A stretch of 64,000 nucleotides of DNA from GCA-2705995 sp965661625 (lineage in GTDB: Bacteria > Bacteroidota > Bacteroidia > Flavobacteriales_G > Salibacteraceae), in contig CBFIEM010000002.1 of the NCBI GenBank assembly GCA_965661625.1, positions 124,001 to 188,000 on the forward strand, written 5' to 3'. Position 1 is the stretch's first letter; the number at the start of each line of letters is the position of its first letter. The translations under genes and the position numbers were made by a program. Under the pieces are notes generated by a model that saw only the letters and a program-made list of their open reading frames with translations, had not been told where the DNA came from and ran no database searches. Positions 6,607-15,399 of this stretch are shown here, piece by piece.

Positions 6607-9222
6607 GTGAGTAAAACAACCACTTTTTTTCTTTTCCTTATGCTTTCTTGTTCCCTAAACAAGGGGTTAGCTCAGGTTATCACCTCCAGAGATTCTGCTG
6701 ATATGCGGCAGAAGTTGGTGTTCTTAGAGCAGGCAAGTAAAGCTGATCGTGGCTTTGATGTATCTCGATTAGCCTTGGCTGTTGAGTACCTTCGGGTTGC
6801 CGGGATCTTAAAAGACACATTTAACTTGAGGCAGGCACATGCCAATTTAGGATCGCTTTACATCCAGGCTTCTGAGTTAGATAGCTCACTTTATCACTAC
6901 AGTCATGTATTGAAGTACGATAAGGCTTTACGGGATACCACTGGTAAGGTAAAAACGTACGCTAAAATTGCAATGTGTTATAATGAACAAGGAGAAACGG
7001 GATACGGTTTAATTTACTTTAGAAAAGCCTTAAATATTGCTAAGACACAAGGTGATAACCGCTTGATAGCTTCGCTGCACAGGCAAATGGGAGCATGGAG
7101 CATGCAGTCGGGCTTGAATGAAGAGGCAGTAGGGCATTATGTCCGGGCTGTTGGTCCACTCAAGAATTTGGAAGAAAACAATGAGCTAATCGAAACCTAC
7201 TTGTTAATTGGAACAAACCATTACGTCTTGCATCGGTATGGAGAAGCACTGAATTATTTCCAGGAAGGTCAGCGGGTTGCAACACGCATTGGTGATTCTG
7301 TGCGTATAGCTCGTTCTATGGGGCATATTGGTAGGGCTTACTTAAAAATGGATAGCCTCATTGTTGGTAAAGAAGTACTGGATGATGCGTTATCTTATGC
7401 TATTCATTTTGAAGACACCATCAGTATGAGCTTAGCTTTTCAGGGGTTAGCAGAGCTTGCAGTTCACTCTGAAGACTGGAGCTTAGCAATAGCAGACTAC
7501 AAAAAGGCAATTGAGTTAGAAAAAGGGATGGGAGAGCATCTACACCTTCCTCAACTCTATTTTAACCTAGGCTCCATTTACTACACCAATCAAGTGTTTC
7601 CAACCGCTATTAAGTGGTTGTCGATGTGTTTGTCGTTAGCAGAGGAACAAGATGATGTTGAGCTCCAAAGTGAGGCGTTTAAATTACTGTCAAAGCTGCA
7701 TTATCAATTGGGAGATTACGAACAAGCATACCATATGTTGAAGTTGAAGTCGCTACTGAGTGATTCTATTCAAGCTACATTGGTGAGTAGGAAGTTGAAT
7801 GAGGTACAAGCTAAGTATGAGCGCGAGCTCAATGGTCAAAGTAATTTTGGTGAAGACGACGCTCAAGGAACAGGGGGGTACTTTTGGCAGGTAGCAGGGC
7901 TTTTGGTTTTAATTCTCGGGAGTATTGGAGGAGTATTTTGGAGGCGTATGCGTGTAAGTACGAGGCAAGATGAAGGTAAATTAGTACTTGAAAAACAGCT
8001 GGAAGATGCACGTATGCAGTTGGACGCATTGTATCCAAAGTTGGATCAACAAGTACAACGAGAAGCCGATATGTTGCACAGTTTGTATGTAGCGCTGAAG
8101 CTTCCGTTGGATACCATTCTTGGTATGACAGAATTGTTACAAAAATCACGAATTAGCAATTCGGTAAAATCCTATGTTCAAATTATTGAACAATCAGTAA
8201 GCAGCCTGCAAGCCTTTTCAGCTGGTGTGCTGGATTTCGGAAAGGTCAATGCCAATAGGGTGAAGCTTGAAATTCGACCAGGCTCAGTACATCAGATGTC
8301 GCAGCTGATAGCAGACAAATTTGAGACAGCTGCAGCTGAAAAGGGACTCGAATTAGACGTTTACTGTGACACAGCCATTTCTACGGTGATCAACATGGAT
8401 CAACCGCGCTTGAAACAAGTGTTAGAAAACCTTGTGGATAATGCAATTAGGTATACGAGTTCCGGTGCGGTAAACGTGTCCATAGAGCTTCTTCACAAGG
8501 AGAATACCTTTAATGGAGAATTACAGAAACTTTATTTCAAAGTGAGCGATACGGGAATAGGCATTCCTGAAGAGTTAATCGACGAGGTATTTGATACATC
8601 CACCCACCGCATGGTAAAAGGAGCAAAGGAATATGTGAGGCTTGGTGTAGGTCTGGTTACAGCTCATAAGTTGGTAGCGATGATGGGTGGGACACTTTAT
8701 GTTGAATCAAATGAAGAGCAGGGCACCGTGTTTGAGTTTGAACTCACATTCAAGGGTGAGCGTCAAAGCCCTTACGAGCGTGCAAAAAAACTGAGAAGGG
8801 GTAAGTCTAAGCCATTAATGGACGTTCAAATGGCGATGCATTACCCTGCGCTTGTTTGCATTGTAGAGGATAATGAGGTTAATCAAACCTTGCTTCGTAT
8901 TATTTTGGAGAAACTCGGCTATAACCCGCTTATTGCGAATAATGGAGAGGAGCTTTTGACATTTATGAAAGATCATCCCATTGATATCATTTTCATGGAC
9001 ATTCAGATGCCAGTAATGGACGGGATTACAGCAACAACCAACCTTAGAAGCACCTATTTGCGAAAACCTGCCATTATAGCTGTAACAGCTAATGCATCAC
9101 CAGAGGAACGCGACTCATACTTAGAAGTGGGAATGCAGGATGTGATTTCTAAACCTTACACCGCAGAACAAATTGCGTACAGCATTATTGATTGGTATCA
9201 CTTGGTGAAGTTGATGCACTAA
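6607..9222 (+). CDS. TPR hybrid sensor protein with degenerate histidine-kinase domain and receiver
   Basis: This is an 871-residue membrane sensor protein. A signal peptide (about 1-23) precedes periplasmic TPR repeats (about 45-400), a membrane helix (about 425-445) and a coiled coil. The dimerisation/phosphoacceptor region reads YVALKLPLDTI where family members have SHEIRTPLN, so the acceptor histidine is replaced by Val495. The ATPase domain keeps its N box (LENLVDNAIRY) and G box (DTGIGIPEE), though the second glycine box is altered (RLGVGL). A receiver domain follows with acceptor Asp798 in FMDIQMPVMDG and the conserved Thr and Lys. It may be a signalling pseudokinase or act with a partner kinase. 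The start is GTG at 6607. The 3' end overlaps the convergent methyltransferase gene by 38 bp. Confidence 0.88.
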   Translation: MSKTTTFFLFLMLSCSLNKGLAQVITSRDSADMRQKLVFLEQASKADRGFDVSRLALAVEYLRVAGILKDTFNLRQAHANLGSLYIQASELDSSLYHYSHVLKYDKALRDTTGKVKTYAKIAMCYNEQGETGYGLIYFRKALNIAKTQGDNRLIASLHRQMGAWSMQSGLNEEAVGHYVRAVGPLKNLEENNELIETYLLIGTNHYVLHRYGEALNYFQEGQRVATRIGDSVRIARSMGHIGRAYLKMDSLIVGKEVLDDALSYAIHFEDTISMSLAFQGLAELAVHSEDWSLAIADYKKAIELEKGMGEHLHLPQLYFNLGSIYYTNQVFPTAIKWLSMCLSLAEEQDDVELQSEAFKLLSKLHYQLGDYEQAYHMLKLKSLLSDSIQATLVSRKLNEVQAKYERELNGQSNFGEDDAQGTGGYFWQVAGLLVLILGSIGGVFWRRMRVSTRQDEGKLVLEKQLEDARMQLDALYPKLDQQVQREADMLHSLYVALKLPLDTILGMTELLQKSRISNSVKSYVQIIEQSVSSLQAFSAGVLDFGKVNANRVKLEIRPGSVHQMSQLIADKFETAAAEKGLELDVYCDTAISTVINMDQPRLKQVLENLVDNAIRYTSSGAVNVSIELLHKENTFNGELQKLYFKVSDTGIGIPEELIDEVFDTSTHRMVKGAKEYVRLGVGLVTAHKLVAMMGGTLYVESNEEQGTVFEFELTFKGERQSPYERAKKLRRGKSKPLMDVQMAMHYPALVCIVEDNEVNQTLLRIILEKLGYNPLIANNGEELLTFMKDHPIDIIFMDIQMPVMDGITATTNLRSTYLRKPAIIAVTANASPEERDSYLEVGMQDVISKPYTAEQIAYSIIDWYHLVKLMH

Positions 9223-10363
9223 CTCCTTTTTTGGTTCCAGGATAAATTTCATAATGCTGAAAGGAGCACTCCAGCTTGCCGTTTAGCAAAGGAAACTTTG
9301 GTGTAGCTTTCAGTCCCAGATTCTTTAAGGCTTCTTTTGTGCTAAGCACCCAACAATGGTAATCCTGAAAGTGATTTTTAAACCGATTCCCAATAGTTTC
9401 GTAAAGTTCCTGTAGGTCGTCTGAACGCAAGCGCTCCCCGTAAGGTGGATTGGTAATTACAAAACCAGGACCTTCTGGAGGTGTAAAGTCGGCAATGGCA
9501 ACTTGGCTCAGGTGAATTTGTTTCGAATCAACTGGAGATGAGGCTATGTTTTTAGTGGCATCTTCAATAAAGCGATGATCAATATCAGAACCGTATAAAG
9601 GGACATTAAGAGCTGTTTGTCGTTCGATGGCATCCATACGAACGTCTACCCATGTTAGCTTGTCAAAATTTTTCCAGTTTTTGAAAGCAAATTCTTTCCG
9701 ATCGATATTTGGCGCAATGTTTTGCGCTATCATAGCAGCTTCTTGCAAAATTGTTCCCGAACCACAAAAAGGATCGATAAGCGGTGTTTTTTTGTCCCAA
9801 CCTGAAAGGTGTATCATGCCGGCTGCTAGCACTTCATTTAGGGGTGCTGGGTGACTTTTTTGTTTGTAGCCACGTTTGTAAAGGGGCATTCCAGTAGCGT
9901 CTAGCGAAACCGTGACTTGGTGGAATTTGATGTGTAAGTTTATTCGGATTGTTGGGTTAGCAACATCAATGGAAGGCCGGCGGTTAAATTTTGCTCTAAA
10001 TTGATCCACAATAGCGTCTTTAGCTTTCAGGGATGCATATTTTGAATGCTTGAAATACTCTGAGTTTACTACAGGGTCAATGGCAAATGTGTCCGACAGT
10101 TCCATGTGCTCAGACCAGTCGATGTGTTGAATTCCTCGGTAGAGCTCCTCTTCAGTTTTTGCTTCAAACTCGGCAATTGGCAAAAGCACCTTCAAAGCCA
10201 TTCTGCTTTCTAGGTTAACGCGGTACAGTAATTTCAAATCTCCAGTGAAAAGAACGGCACGAGTTACGGGAAGTACGTTTTCTGCTCCTAGTGATTGGAG
10301 TTCTTCAGCAAGTGGTTTTTCAAGTCCGAAAAAGGTCTTTGCGACAAGCGGATAAGTTTTCAT
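9185..10363 (-). CDS. THUMP-domain class I SAM-dependent RNA methyltransferase (RlmL/YpsC family)
   Basis: The N-terminus resembles the ferredoxin-like plus THUMP RNA-binding region (about 1-155). It is followed by a Rossmann methyltransferase domain with the SAM loop PFCGSGTILQEA and the catalytic motif NPPYGERL, which is characteristic of N2-guanine and N6-adenine methyltransferases. Family relatives methylate 23S rRNA guanosine (RlmL of E. coli, N-terminal half only), and this length matches the single-domain members. The target nucleotide cannot be fixed from sequence. ATG at 10363 (MKTYPLVAKTFFG) gives the family-like N-terminus; an in-frame ATG exists at 10384. Confidence 0.88.
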   Translation of the reverse strand: MKTYPLVAKTFFGLEKPLAEELQSLGAENVLPVTRAVLFTGDLKLLYRVNLESRMALKVLLPIAEFEAKTEEELYRGIQHIDWSEHMELSDTFAIDPVVNSEYFKHSKYASLKAKDAIVDQFRAKFNRRPSIDVANPTIRINLHIKFHQVTVSLDATGMPLYKRGYKQKSHPAPLNEVLAAGMIHLSGWDKKTPLIDPFCGSGTILQEAAMIAQNIAPNIDRKEFAFKNWKNFDKLTWVDVRMDAIERQTALNVPLYGSDIDHRFIEDATKNIASSPVDSKQIHLSQVAIADFTPPEGPGFVITNPPYGERLRSDDLQELYETIGNRFKNHFQDYHCWVLSTKEALKNLGLKATPKFPLLNGKLECSFQHYEIYPGTKKGVSASTSPSDTNQ

Positions 10364-10407
10364 TGGATTGGATTGAGCATTCAATAGTTCGAATGCATTG
10401 ACGCTAG

Positions 10408-10415
10408 CAAAGGTA
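10408..10415 (-). promoter_or_regulatory. Putative -7 element for the RNA methyltransferase gene
   Basis: The minus strand reads TACCTTTG, matching TAnnTTTG, 24-45 nt before the two candidate ATG codons. No clear -33 TTG is seen at 17-23 nt. Confidence 0.4.
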
Positions 10416-10532
10416 GATGAGTTGGGTGGTTGTTGCTAAATGTTTTTATAAACCTTTACTCGGAGTAACAAAAAAGCTAAAAGGGAAGTGTTTGAAAGCT
10501 ATGCTGATCAACCTTTACAAAGCTAAGAATGC

Positions 10533-10569
10533 AAAAAAAAAAATCCCCTCAGTGAAATGAGGGGATTTT
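10533..10569 (-). terminator. Rho-independent terminator of the DUF2723 gene
   Basis: A 12-bp perfect stem is formed by AAAATCCCCTCA (10540-10551) and TGAGGGGATTTT (10558-10569) with a 6-nt loop. On the minus strand it is followed by a run of about 11 T. It begins 4 bases after the DUF2723 stop codon. Confidence 0.92.
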
Positions 10570-10573
10570 AAGG

Positions 10574-13500
10574 TTATTGTGTTAGCGCGCGATATCGGCG
10601 ATCGTAATCTTGATAACGCTTAATGAGGGCATCTGTGAATTCACCCAAATCATAGCGGCTGCTTAGAATACCTACTGTTTGTTGCATTGAACGATAGTTC
10701 TGTTCCATTCTACCAAGCTGAGGAACCAGAAATTCACTTTCCTGGCTGAGGAAATACTCCATGTATTCAGCATCGCGATCAAAAAGACGCTGGAAGATTT
10801 CCTTGCCTTTTTCTTCTTTGCCAATCTTTAAATACGACTCGGCCAATGGCACTACCGCTGCATTAATTGGGGTATTCTCATTGATGGCAATGGCAACGCA
10901 CTTATCAAGTGCTTTTTCTGCGCGCTCATAATCATTTCGCGCGACAAGCTCTTGCACGAGGCGGGTAAATGTAAAACGAATGTTGGTTACAAATCTTAAG
11001 TTATTTTCGTCCAAATAGATGGATTCATTAGCTAACCCACCCCATTCAAAATCTTCAACCATGTTAGTATACATCCGGTCAACATCTACGTACCCGTAAT
11101 TACGGAATCCTGTTGAAGGAGTTTTGATAGGAACTAAGCGGTATGCAAACCCTTCCTGACGGAAATAGTCTTCCAATCCGAAGAAGGCATCTTTACCCAT
11201 CGTTATTGAAAAGTAAATGGGTCTTTCCCAATTGTTGTGTGCTAGTAAATCCCAAACAGCGAGTTCGCTTTTTAGAATGTAACGTCCTTTAGCTTTCCAT
11301 TCAATTGGAACTACTTTGCTCGCTTCTTCTGGAGTAACTGTTCCATTAGCAACCACTTTATTCTTATTCACTGGAAGCTTAAGCTTGCGCGTTGGAATTA
11401 CGTTGATAGGGTCGTCTTCCTGTCCTTGACGGGTAATGCGCGTATCGTCATTGGTGATAAACTGAACGATCTCTTTGAGGTCATAATGTTTCTCGGCATC
11501 CAGTCTAGGGTCAACTCCAAACTGAACAAAATCTCGGGTTCCTTGACGGTACTTGTCTGGTGTCATCGAAATAGGAATTCCATCACCATCATAAGCTTTA
11601 CGAGCCATTTGCTCAATATACCAATCTGTATTTAACAGCATGAGATTAACCACACGAACGTCTGTTCGGTAACCTTCTACTTCCTGTAAATACCATAATG
11701 GGAAGGTGTCATTATCACCATTGGTAAATAAAATGGCATTTTCAGCGCAGGAATCCAGGTAGTTTTTAGCAATCTCTCGAGCTGTATACCTGTGACTGCG
11801 GTCATGGTCATCCCAGTTTTCAGAAGCCATAATTCCAGGCACTAAAATGAGGGATATTACCGTAAGTCCTCCCGCTAAAGCAACAGGCGATACTTTTCCT
11901 TTGAACTCTTTATACAGACCTACGATGGCCAGTCCTATCCAAATCGCAAACGTAAAGAATGAGCCCACAAAAGCGTAATCTCGTTCTCGAGGTTGATAGG
12001 GGTAGTTATTTAAATAAACAGCAATAGCAATTCCCGTAAAGAAGAAAAGGAGCATTACTACCAAGGCATTTTTCGGGTCGTATTTGTATTGAAAAGCTAA
12101 ACCAATCAAACCCAATAGGAATGGCAAAAAGAAATAGTGATTCTTGGCCTTATTCTTCTCTAGCTCTGAAGGGTAGAAATCTAAATTCCCTAAATAGCTT
12201 TCATCTATAGCTTTTATACCGCTCATCATATTACCATCAAGGAATCTCCCATCATCAATATGATGTCCTTGGGTGTCATTTTGACGACCAATAAAGTTCC
12301 ATGCGAAATATCGTCCCCACATCCACCAAACTTGGTACTTGAAGAAAAACGATAGGTTCTCACCCATGGTAGGCTTGTAAATCACTTGAGGCTGTGGGTC
12401 ACCATATCCTTGATAGCGAATAGGCTTTCCTTGGAAATTAGTCCATGCTTTGTAGGCTTTTACATGCTGATCTGTGTTTTTCCACATGCGGGGAAATAAC
12501 ATTTTAAACTGACTCGCATAATTAGGGATGGAGCGTTTGCGTTCATCCGCAACTTCGTACCGCTTGGTTTCTTCATCTGGATAATAAACAGGAGAGCCAT
12601 CATGATAAGGGTCTGTGCGATCTAAAGGCGAGTTAAAAGATTGCCCATATGCTAAAGGTACATCTCCATACTGCTCACGTTTGAGGTAAGATAAGAGGTT
12701 AACCATGTTTTCAGGGTTGTTCTCATCTATCGGTGTATTCGCATTTGATCGAATCAGGATTAATGCAAAACTCGTATACCCGATGATTAACACAGTTAAA
12801 CTCACAAGTGCCGTATTGAAAACAACTTTATTGTTGTCGTGCGTCCACTTAATCCCGAAAACGAGTCCGCTCACCAAGAAAATTGAAAATATTATTGAGC
12901 CGCTATGGAATGGTAGCGAAACAGTGTTAACAAAGAAGTACTCAAACTTAGCTGAGATGTTTACAATTTGAGGAATGAGTACCAGTTGAACAAACCCCAA
13001 CAGCACCACAGAAATTAAAAATGCGATGATTATACCATTTCTAGTAGGCTTATACTTTTTGAAATAATATACAAAAGCGATAGCGGGAATAGCAAGTAAG
13101 TTCAATAAGTGAACTCCAATAGAAAGTCCAACGATGTACCAAATAAAAATCAACCAGCGGTTGCTTCTAGGTTCATCTGCAACACGCTCCCACCTGAGAA
13201 TGGCCCAGAAAACGAGGGCGGTACAAAAGCTAGACATACCATAAACTTCACCTTCAACTGCTGAAAACCAAAAGGTATCCGAAAATGTAAAGGCTAACGC
13301 TCCAACGGTTGCAGATCCGATAACTGCGATAAGGTCTCCTTTGCTCAAGTCCGACTCATCTAGAAACTTGATGGCGAGGTAAGAAATGGTCCAGAAAAGG
13401 AATAGTATCGTAAGCGCACTGCTTAATGCCGATAACAAGTTGATTGTCATAGCGACATTTTCAGGGGCGGCGAACATACTGAATACACGTCCAATAATCA

Positions 13501-13678
13501 TAAATGTAGGAGCTCCTGGAGGGTGGCCTACTTCAAGCTTATTTGACGTTGCTATATACTCTCCACAGTCCCAAAAACTTGTGGTTGGTTCAATTGTGGA
13601 GCCGTAAACAAACATTGCGATTGCAAAAACAACCCATCCACCGTAAAGATTTAACTTCTTAAAATCCATTCTATTCAA
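10574..13678 (-). CDS. DUF2723 family polytopic membrane protein (TMEM260-like, putative glycosyltransferase)
   Basis: This large protein of 1034 residues matches the Bacteroidetes DUF2723 architecture. The N-terminal half holds about a dozen membrane helices starting with a loop that contains WDCGEY and HPPG motifs. More helices surround position 510-620 and a soluble C-terminal region follows. The eukaryotic relative TMEM260 is a protein O-mannosyltransferase of the GT-C fold. A role in glycosylating exported proteins is therefore plausible but is inference for this bacterial member. The C-terminal region after about 900 looks like helical repeats. The gene is transcribed alone with its own terminator and a putative promoter upstream. 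Confidence 0.85.
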   Translation of the reverse strand: MNRMDFKKLNLYGGWVVFAIAMFVYGSTIEPTTSFWDCGEYIATSNKLEVGHPPGAPTFMIIGRVFSMFAAPENVAMTINLLSALSSALTILFLFWTISYLAIKFLDESDLSKGDLIAVIGSATVGALAFTFSDTFWFSAVEGEVYGMSSFCTALVFWAILRWERVADEPRSNRWLIFIWYIVGLSIGVHLLNLLAIPAIAFVYYFKKYKPTRNGIIIAFLISVVLLGFVQLVLIPQIVNISAKFEYFFVNTVSLPFHSGSIIFSIFLVSGLVFGIKWTHDNNKVVFNTALVSLTVLIIGYTSFALILIRSNANTPIDENNPENMVNLLSYLKREQYGDVPLAYGQSFNSPLDRTDPYHDGSPVYYPDEETKRYEVADERKRSIPNYASQFKMLFPRMWKNTDQHVKAYKAWTNFQGKPIRYQGYGDPQPQVIYKPTMGENLSFFFKYQVWWMWGRYFAWNFIGRQNDTQGHHIDDGRFLDGNMMSGIKAIDESYLGNLDFYPSELEKNKAKNHYFFLPFLLGLIGLAFQYKYDPKNALVVMLLFFFTGIAIAVYLNNYPYQPRERDYAFVGSFFTFAIWIGLAIVGLYKEFKGKVSPVALAGGLTVISLILVPGIMASENWDDHDRSHRYTAREIAKNYLDSCAENAILFTNGDNDTFPLWYLQEVEGYRTDVRVVNLMLLNTDWYIEQMARKAYDGDGIPISMTPDKYRQGTRDFVQFGVDPRLDAEKHYDLKEIVQFITNDDTRITRQGQEDDPINVIPTRKLKLPVNKNKVVANGTVTPEEASKVVPIEWKAKGRYILKSELAVWDLLAHNNWERPIYFSITMGKDAFFGLEDYFRQEGFAYRLVPIKTPSTGFRNYGYVDVDRMYTNMVEDFEWGGLANESIYLDENNLRFVTNIRFTFTRLVQELVARNDYERAEKALDKCVAIAINENTPINAAVVPLAESYLKIGKEEKGKEIFQRLFDRDAEYMEYFLSQESEFLVPQLGRMEQNYRSMQQTVGILSSRYDLGEFTDALIKRYQDYDRRYRALTQ

Positions 13679-13729
13679 TTATTTTTTTGACTGTGATAGC
13701 TTCATATACACGCGTCGTTTGCGGAGGTT

Positions 13730-13757
13730 CAAAGTAAATTAAAATTCGGTGACCCAA
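13730..13757 (-). promoter_or_regulatory. Putative promoter of the DUF2723 gene
   Basis: On the minus strand TTG (13755-13757) is followed after 17 nt by TTACTTTG (13730-13737), one mismatch from TAnnTTTG. The start codon lies about 50 nt further on. Confidence 0.4.
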
Positions 13758-13792
13758 ATAGATTATTTTCGTCTTTCATCAGGATAGGTAGT

Positions 13793-14728
13793 ATGAGTTT
13801 AAAAGAATCTAAGGATCCCGGCATAGGTAGGCAGTTCCGACACCAGATGAGTCGTATGATTAATCAGGATGGTTCGTTCAATGTACATGTAAAAGGCCTG
13901 CAATTTACCATGCGCGACATGTACATTTATCTGGTTGACATGAAATGGCCGTATTTTTTAGGCTTTCTCGTGCTTTCTTACATTGTCTTTAATGCACTTT
14001 TTGCGTTTGGTTATGTGAGCATTGGAGTAGATCAATTAGGGCTTAAATCAGGGGGCTTTGTGGAAGATTGGTTGCGTTGCTTTTTCTTTAGTACACCAAC
14101 ATTTACCACCCTTGGTTATGGGGGAATTTCTCCAGTAGGAGTTACGGCAAACGTCTTGGCCTCGCTATAAGCTATGACAGGATTATTCATGTTTTCGGTG
14201 GCTACGGGGTTGATTTATGGACGGTTCTCTCGTCCACAACCACGCATATTGTTTAGTGAGAACATGGTTATTGCTCCATATCAGGAAGGGTTAAATGCAG
14301 TGATGTTTCGTGTGAGTAATGGCCGCAAGAATGTACTTATGGACTTAGAAGCGAGCCTTGTTTTAGCAGTTCAAACCAAAAACGAAACAGGATTCATCTA
14401 CAAATACCATCGGTTAAACCTCGAAATTGATAATATTCATTTTTTGCCGTTGAGCTGGACAATCGTTCACCCCATCGATGAGGGAAGTCCTCTTTTTGGA
14501 AAGAGCGAAGCGGAATTGAAAGCAATGCAGGGAGAGTTTATGGTGCTGTTTCGTGCATTTGACGATGGTTTTGGGCAGCAATTGTTGCGCAGATCGTCCT
14601 ACACCTTTGCAAAAGATATGATTGTTGGAGCCCGGTTTATTCGAAATTTTGATGTGGATGAGGCGGGGGAATTAAACCTGAATTTGCATCAGTTGCATGA
14701 AGTTGAATCTTGCCCCTTGAATATTTAG
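13793..14728 (+). pseudogene. KirBac-type inward-rectifier potassium channel, interrupted by one in-frame stop
   Basis: Two open stretches in the same frame, 13793-14170 and 14174-14728, together make one complete inward-rectifier K+ channel of about 310 residues. The first part has the slide helix, outer helix, pore helix and selectivity filter TTLGYGG. The second has the end of the inner helix (GLIYGRFSRPQP) and the cytoplasmic immunoglobulin-like domain. They are separated by one TAA codon at 14168-14170, codon 126, where relatives carry Glu in an LE-AMTG context; GAA to TAA is one base change. Both halves show no other damage, so the mutation is very recent, a sequencing error, or read through. 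Re-initiation at ATG 14174 would give a protein without a pore. Confidence 0.85.
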
Positions 14729-14736
14729 CATCTTTG
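14710..14736 (+). promoter_or_regulatory. Putative queE promoter, leaderless type
   Basis: TTG (14710-14712), a 16-nt spacer and CATCTTTG (14729-14736) resemble the Bacteroidetes consensus with one -7 mismatch. The TTTG ends 4 nt before the ATG, so a leaderless mRNA is expected. The element lies inside the 3' end of the channel gene. Confidence 0.4.
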
Positions 14737-14740
14737 CAGC

Positions 14741-15370
14741 ATGATCCGCACTCAGCACAATTATTCAGTGGAAACTCACGTTCCAGTCATGGAGGAGTTT
14801 CTGACGATTCAAGGTGAAGGTAATAATACTGGTCAAGCAGCATACTTCATCCGGTTAGCCGGTTGTGATGTAGGTTGTACTTGGTGTGATGTTAAGGAAA
14901 GCTGGGTGGCGGAAAAGCGTCAGTGGGCCCCTATCGATGATTTGGTCGCTGCCGTAGTTAAAAGCGGTTGCCCAAATGTTGTTATTACAGGAGGTGAACC
15001 ATGTATGTATGACTTAACATCCTTAACAACGGCACTTAAAAGGGAGGGTGTGAATTTATGGTTAGAAACCAGCGGTGCGCACTCAATCACCGGAACATGG
15101 GACTGGATTGTTTTTTCTCCGAAAAAATTTAAACGTCCGCTGGCTGAGGCCTATAGCAAGGCACATGAACTTAAGGTTGTTGTGGCAAATAAGCATGACT
15201 TTAAATGGGCTGAAAGTCATGCTGAATTAGTTAGCTCAACATGTTGTAACTACTTGCAGCCAGAATGGAGTAGGGCCGCTAAACTTACCCCGTTAATTGT
15301 TGATTATGTGAAGTCAAACCCGCAATGGAGGGTATCGCTTCAAACGCATAAGTTCATGAATATTCCGTAG
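14741..15370 (+). CDS. queE: 7-carboxy-7-deazaguanine synthase QueE (radical SAM)
   Basis: QueE converts 6-carboxy-tetrahydropterin to 7-carboxy-7-deazaguanine in queuosine precursor synthesis. The 209-residue protein has the short form typical of Bacteroidetes. The start FLTIQGEGNNTG is the family substrate-binding signature, and Cys42, Cys46 and Cys49 form the CxxxCxxC cluster that binds the 4Fe-4S centre. The GGEPC motif follows (SAM binding). The C-terminus QTHKFMNIP is also typical. No other queuosine genes are in the window. The start ATG directly follows a -7-like element, and the stop overlaps a possible GTG of the next gene. Confidence 0.95.
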   Translation: MIRTQHNYSVETHVPVMEEFLTIQGEGNNTGQAAYFIRLAGCDVGCTWCDVKESWVAEKRQWAPIDDLVAAVVKSGCPNVVITGGEPCMYDLTSLTTALKREGVNLWLETSGAHSITGTWDWIVFSPKKFKRPLAEAYSKAHELKVVVANKHDFKWAESHAELVSSTCCNYLQPEWSRAAKLTPLIVDYVKSNPQWRVSLQTHKFMNIP

Positions 15371-15399
15371 TGGTACGGAATTTGAAAACCCGTTTGATA

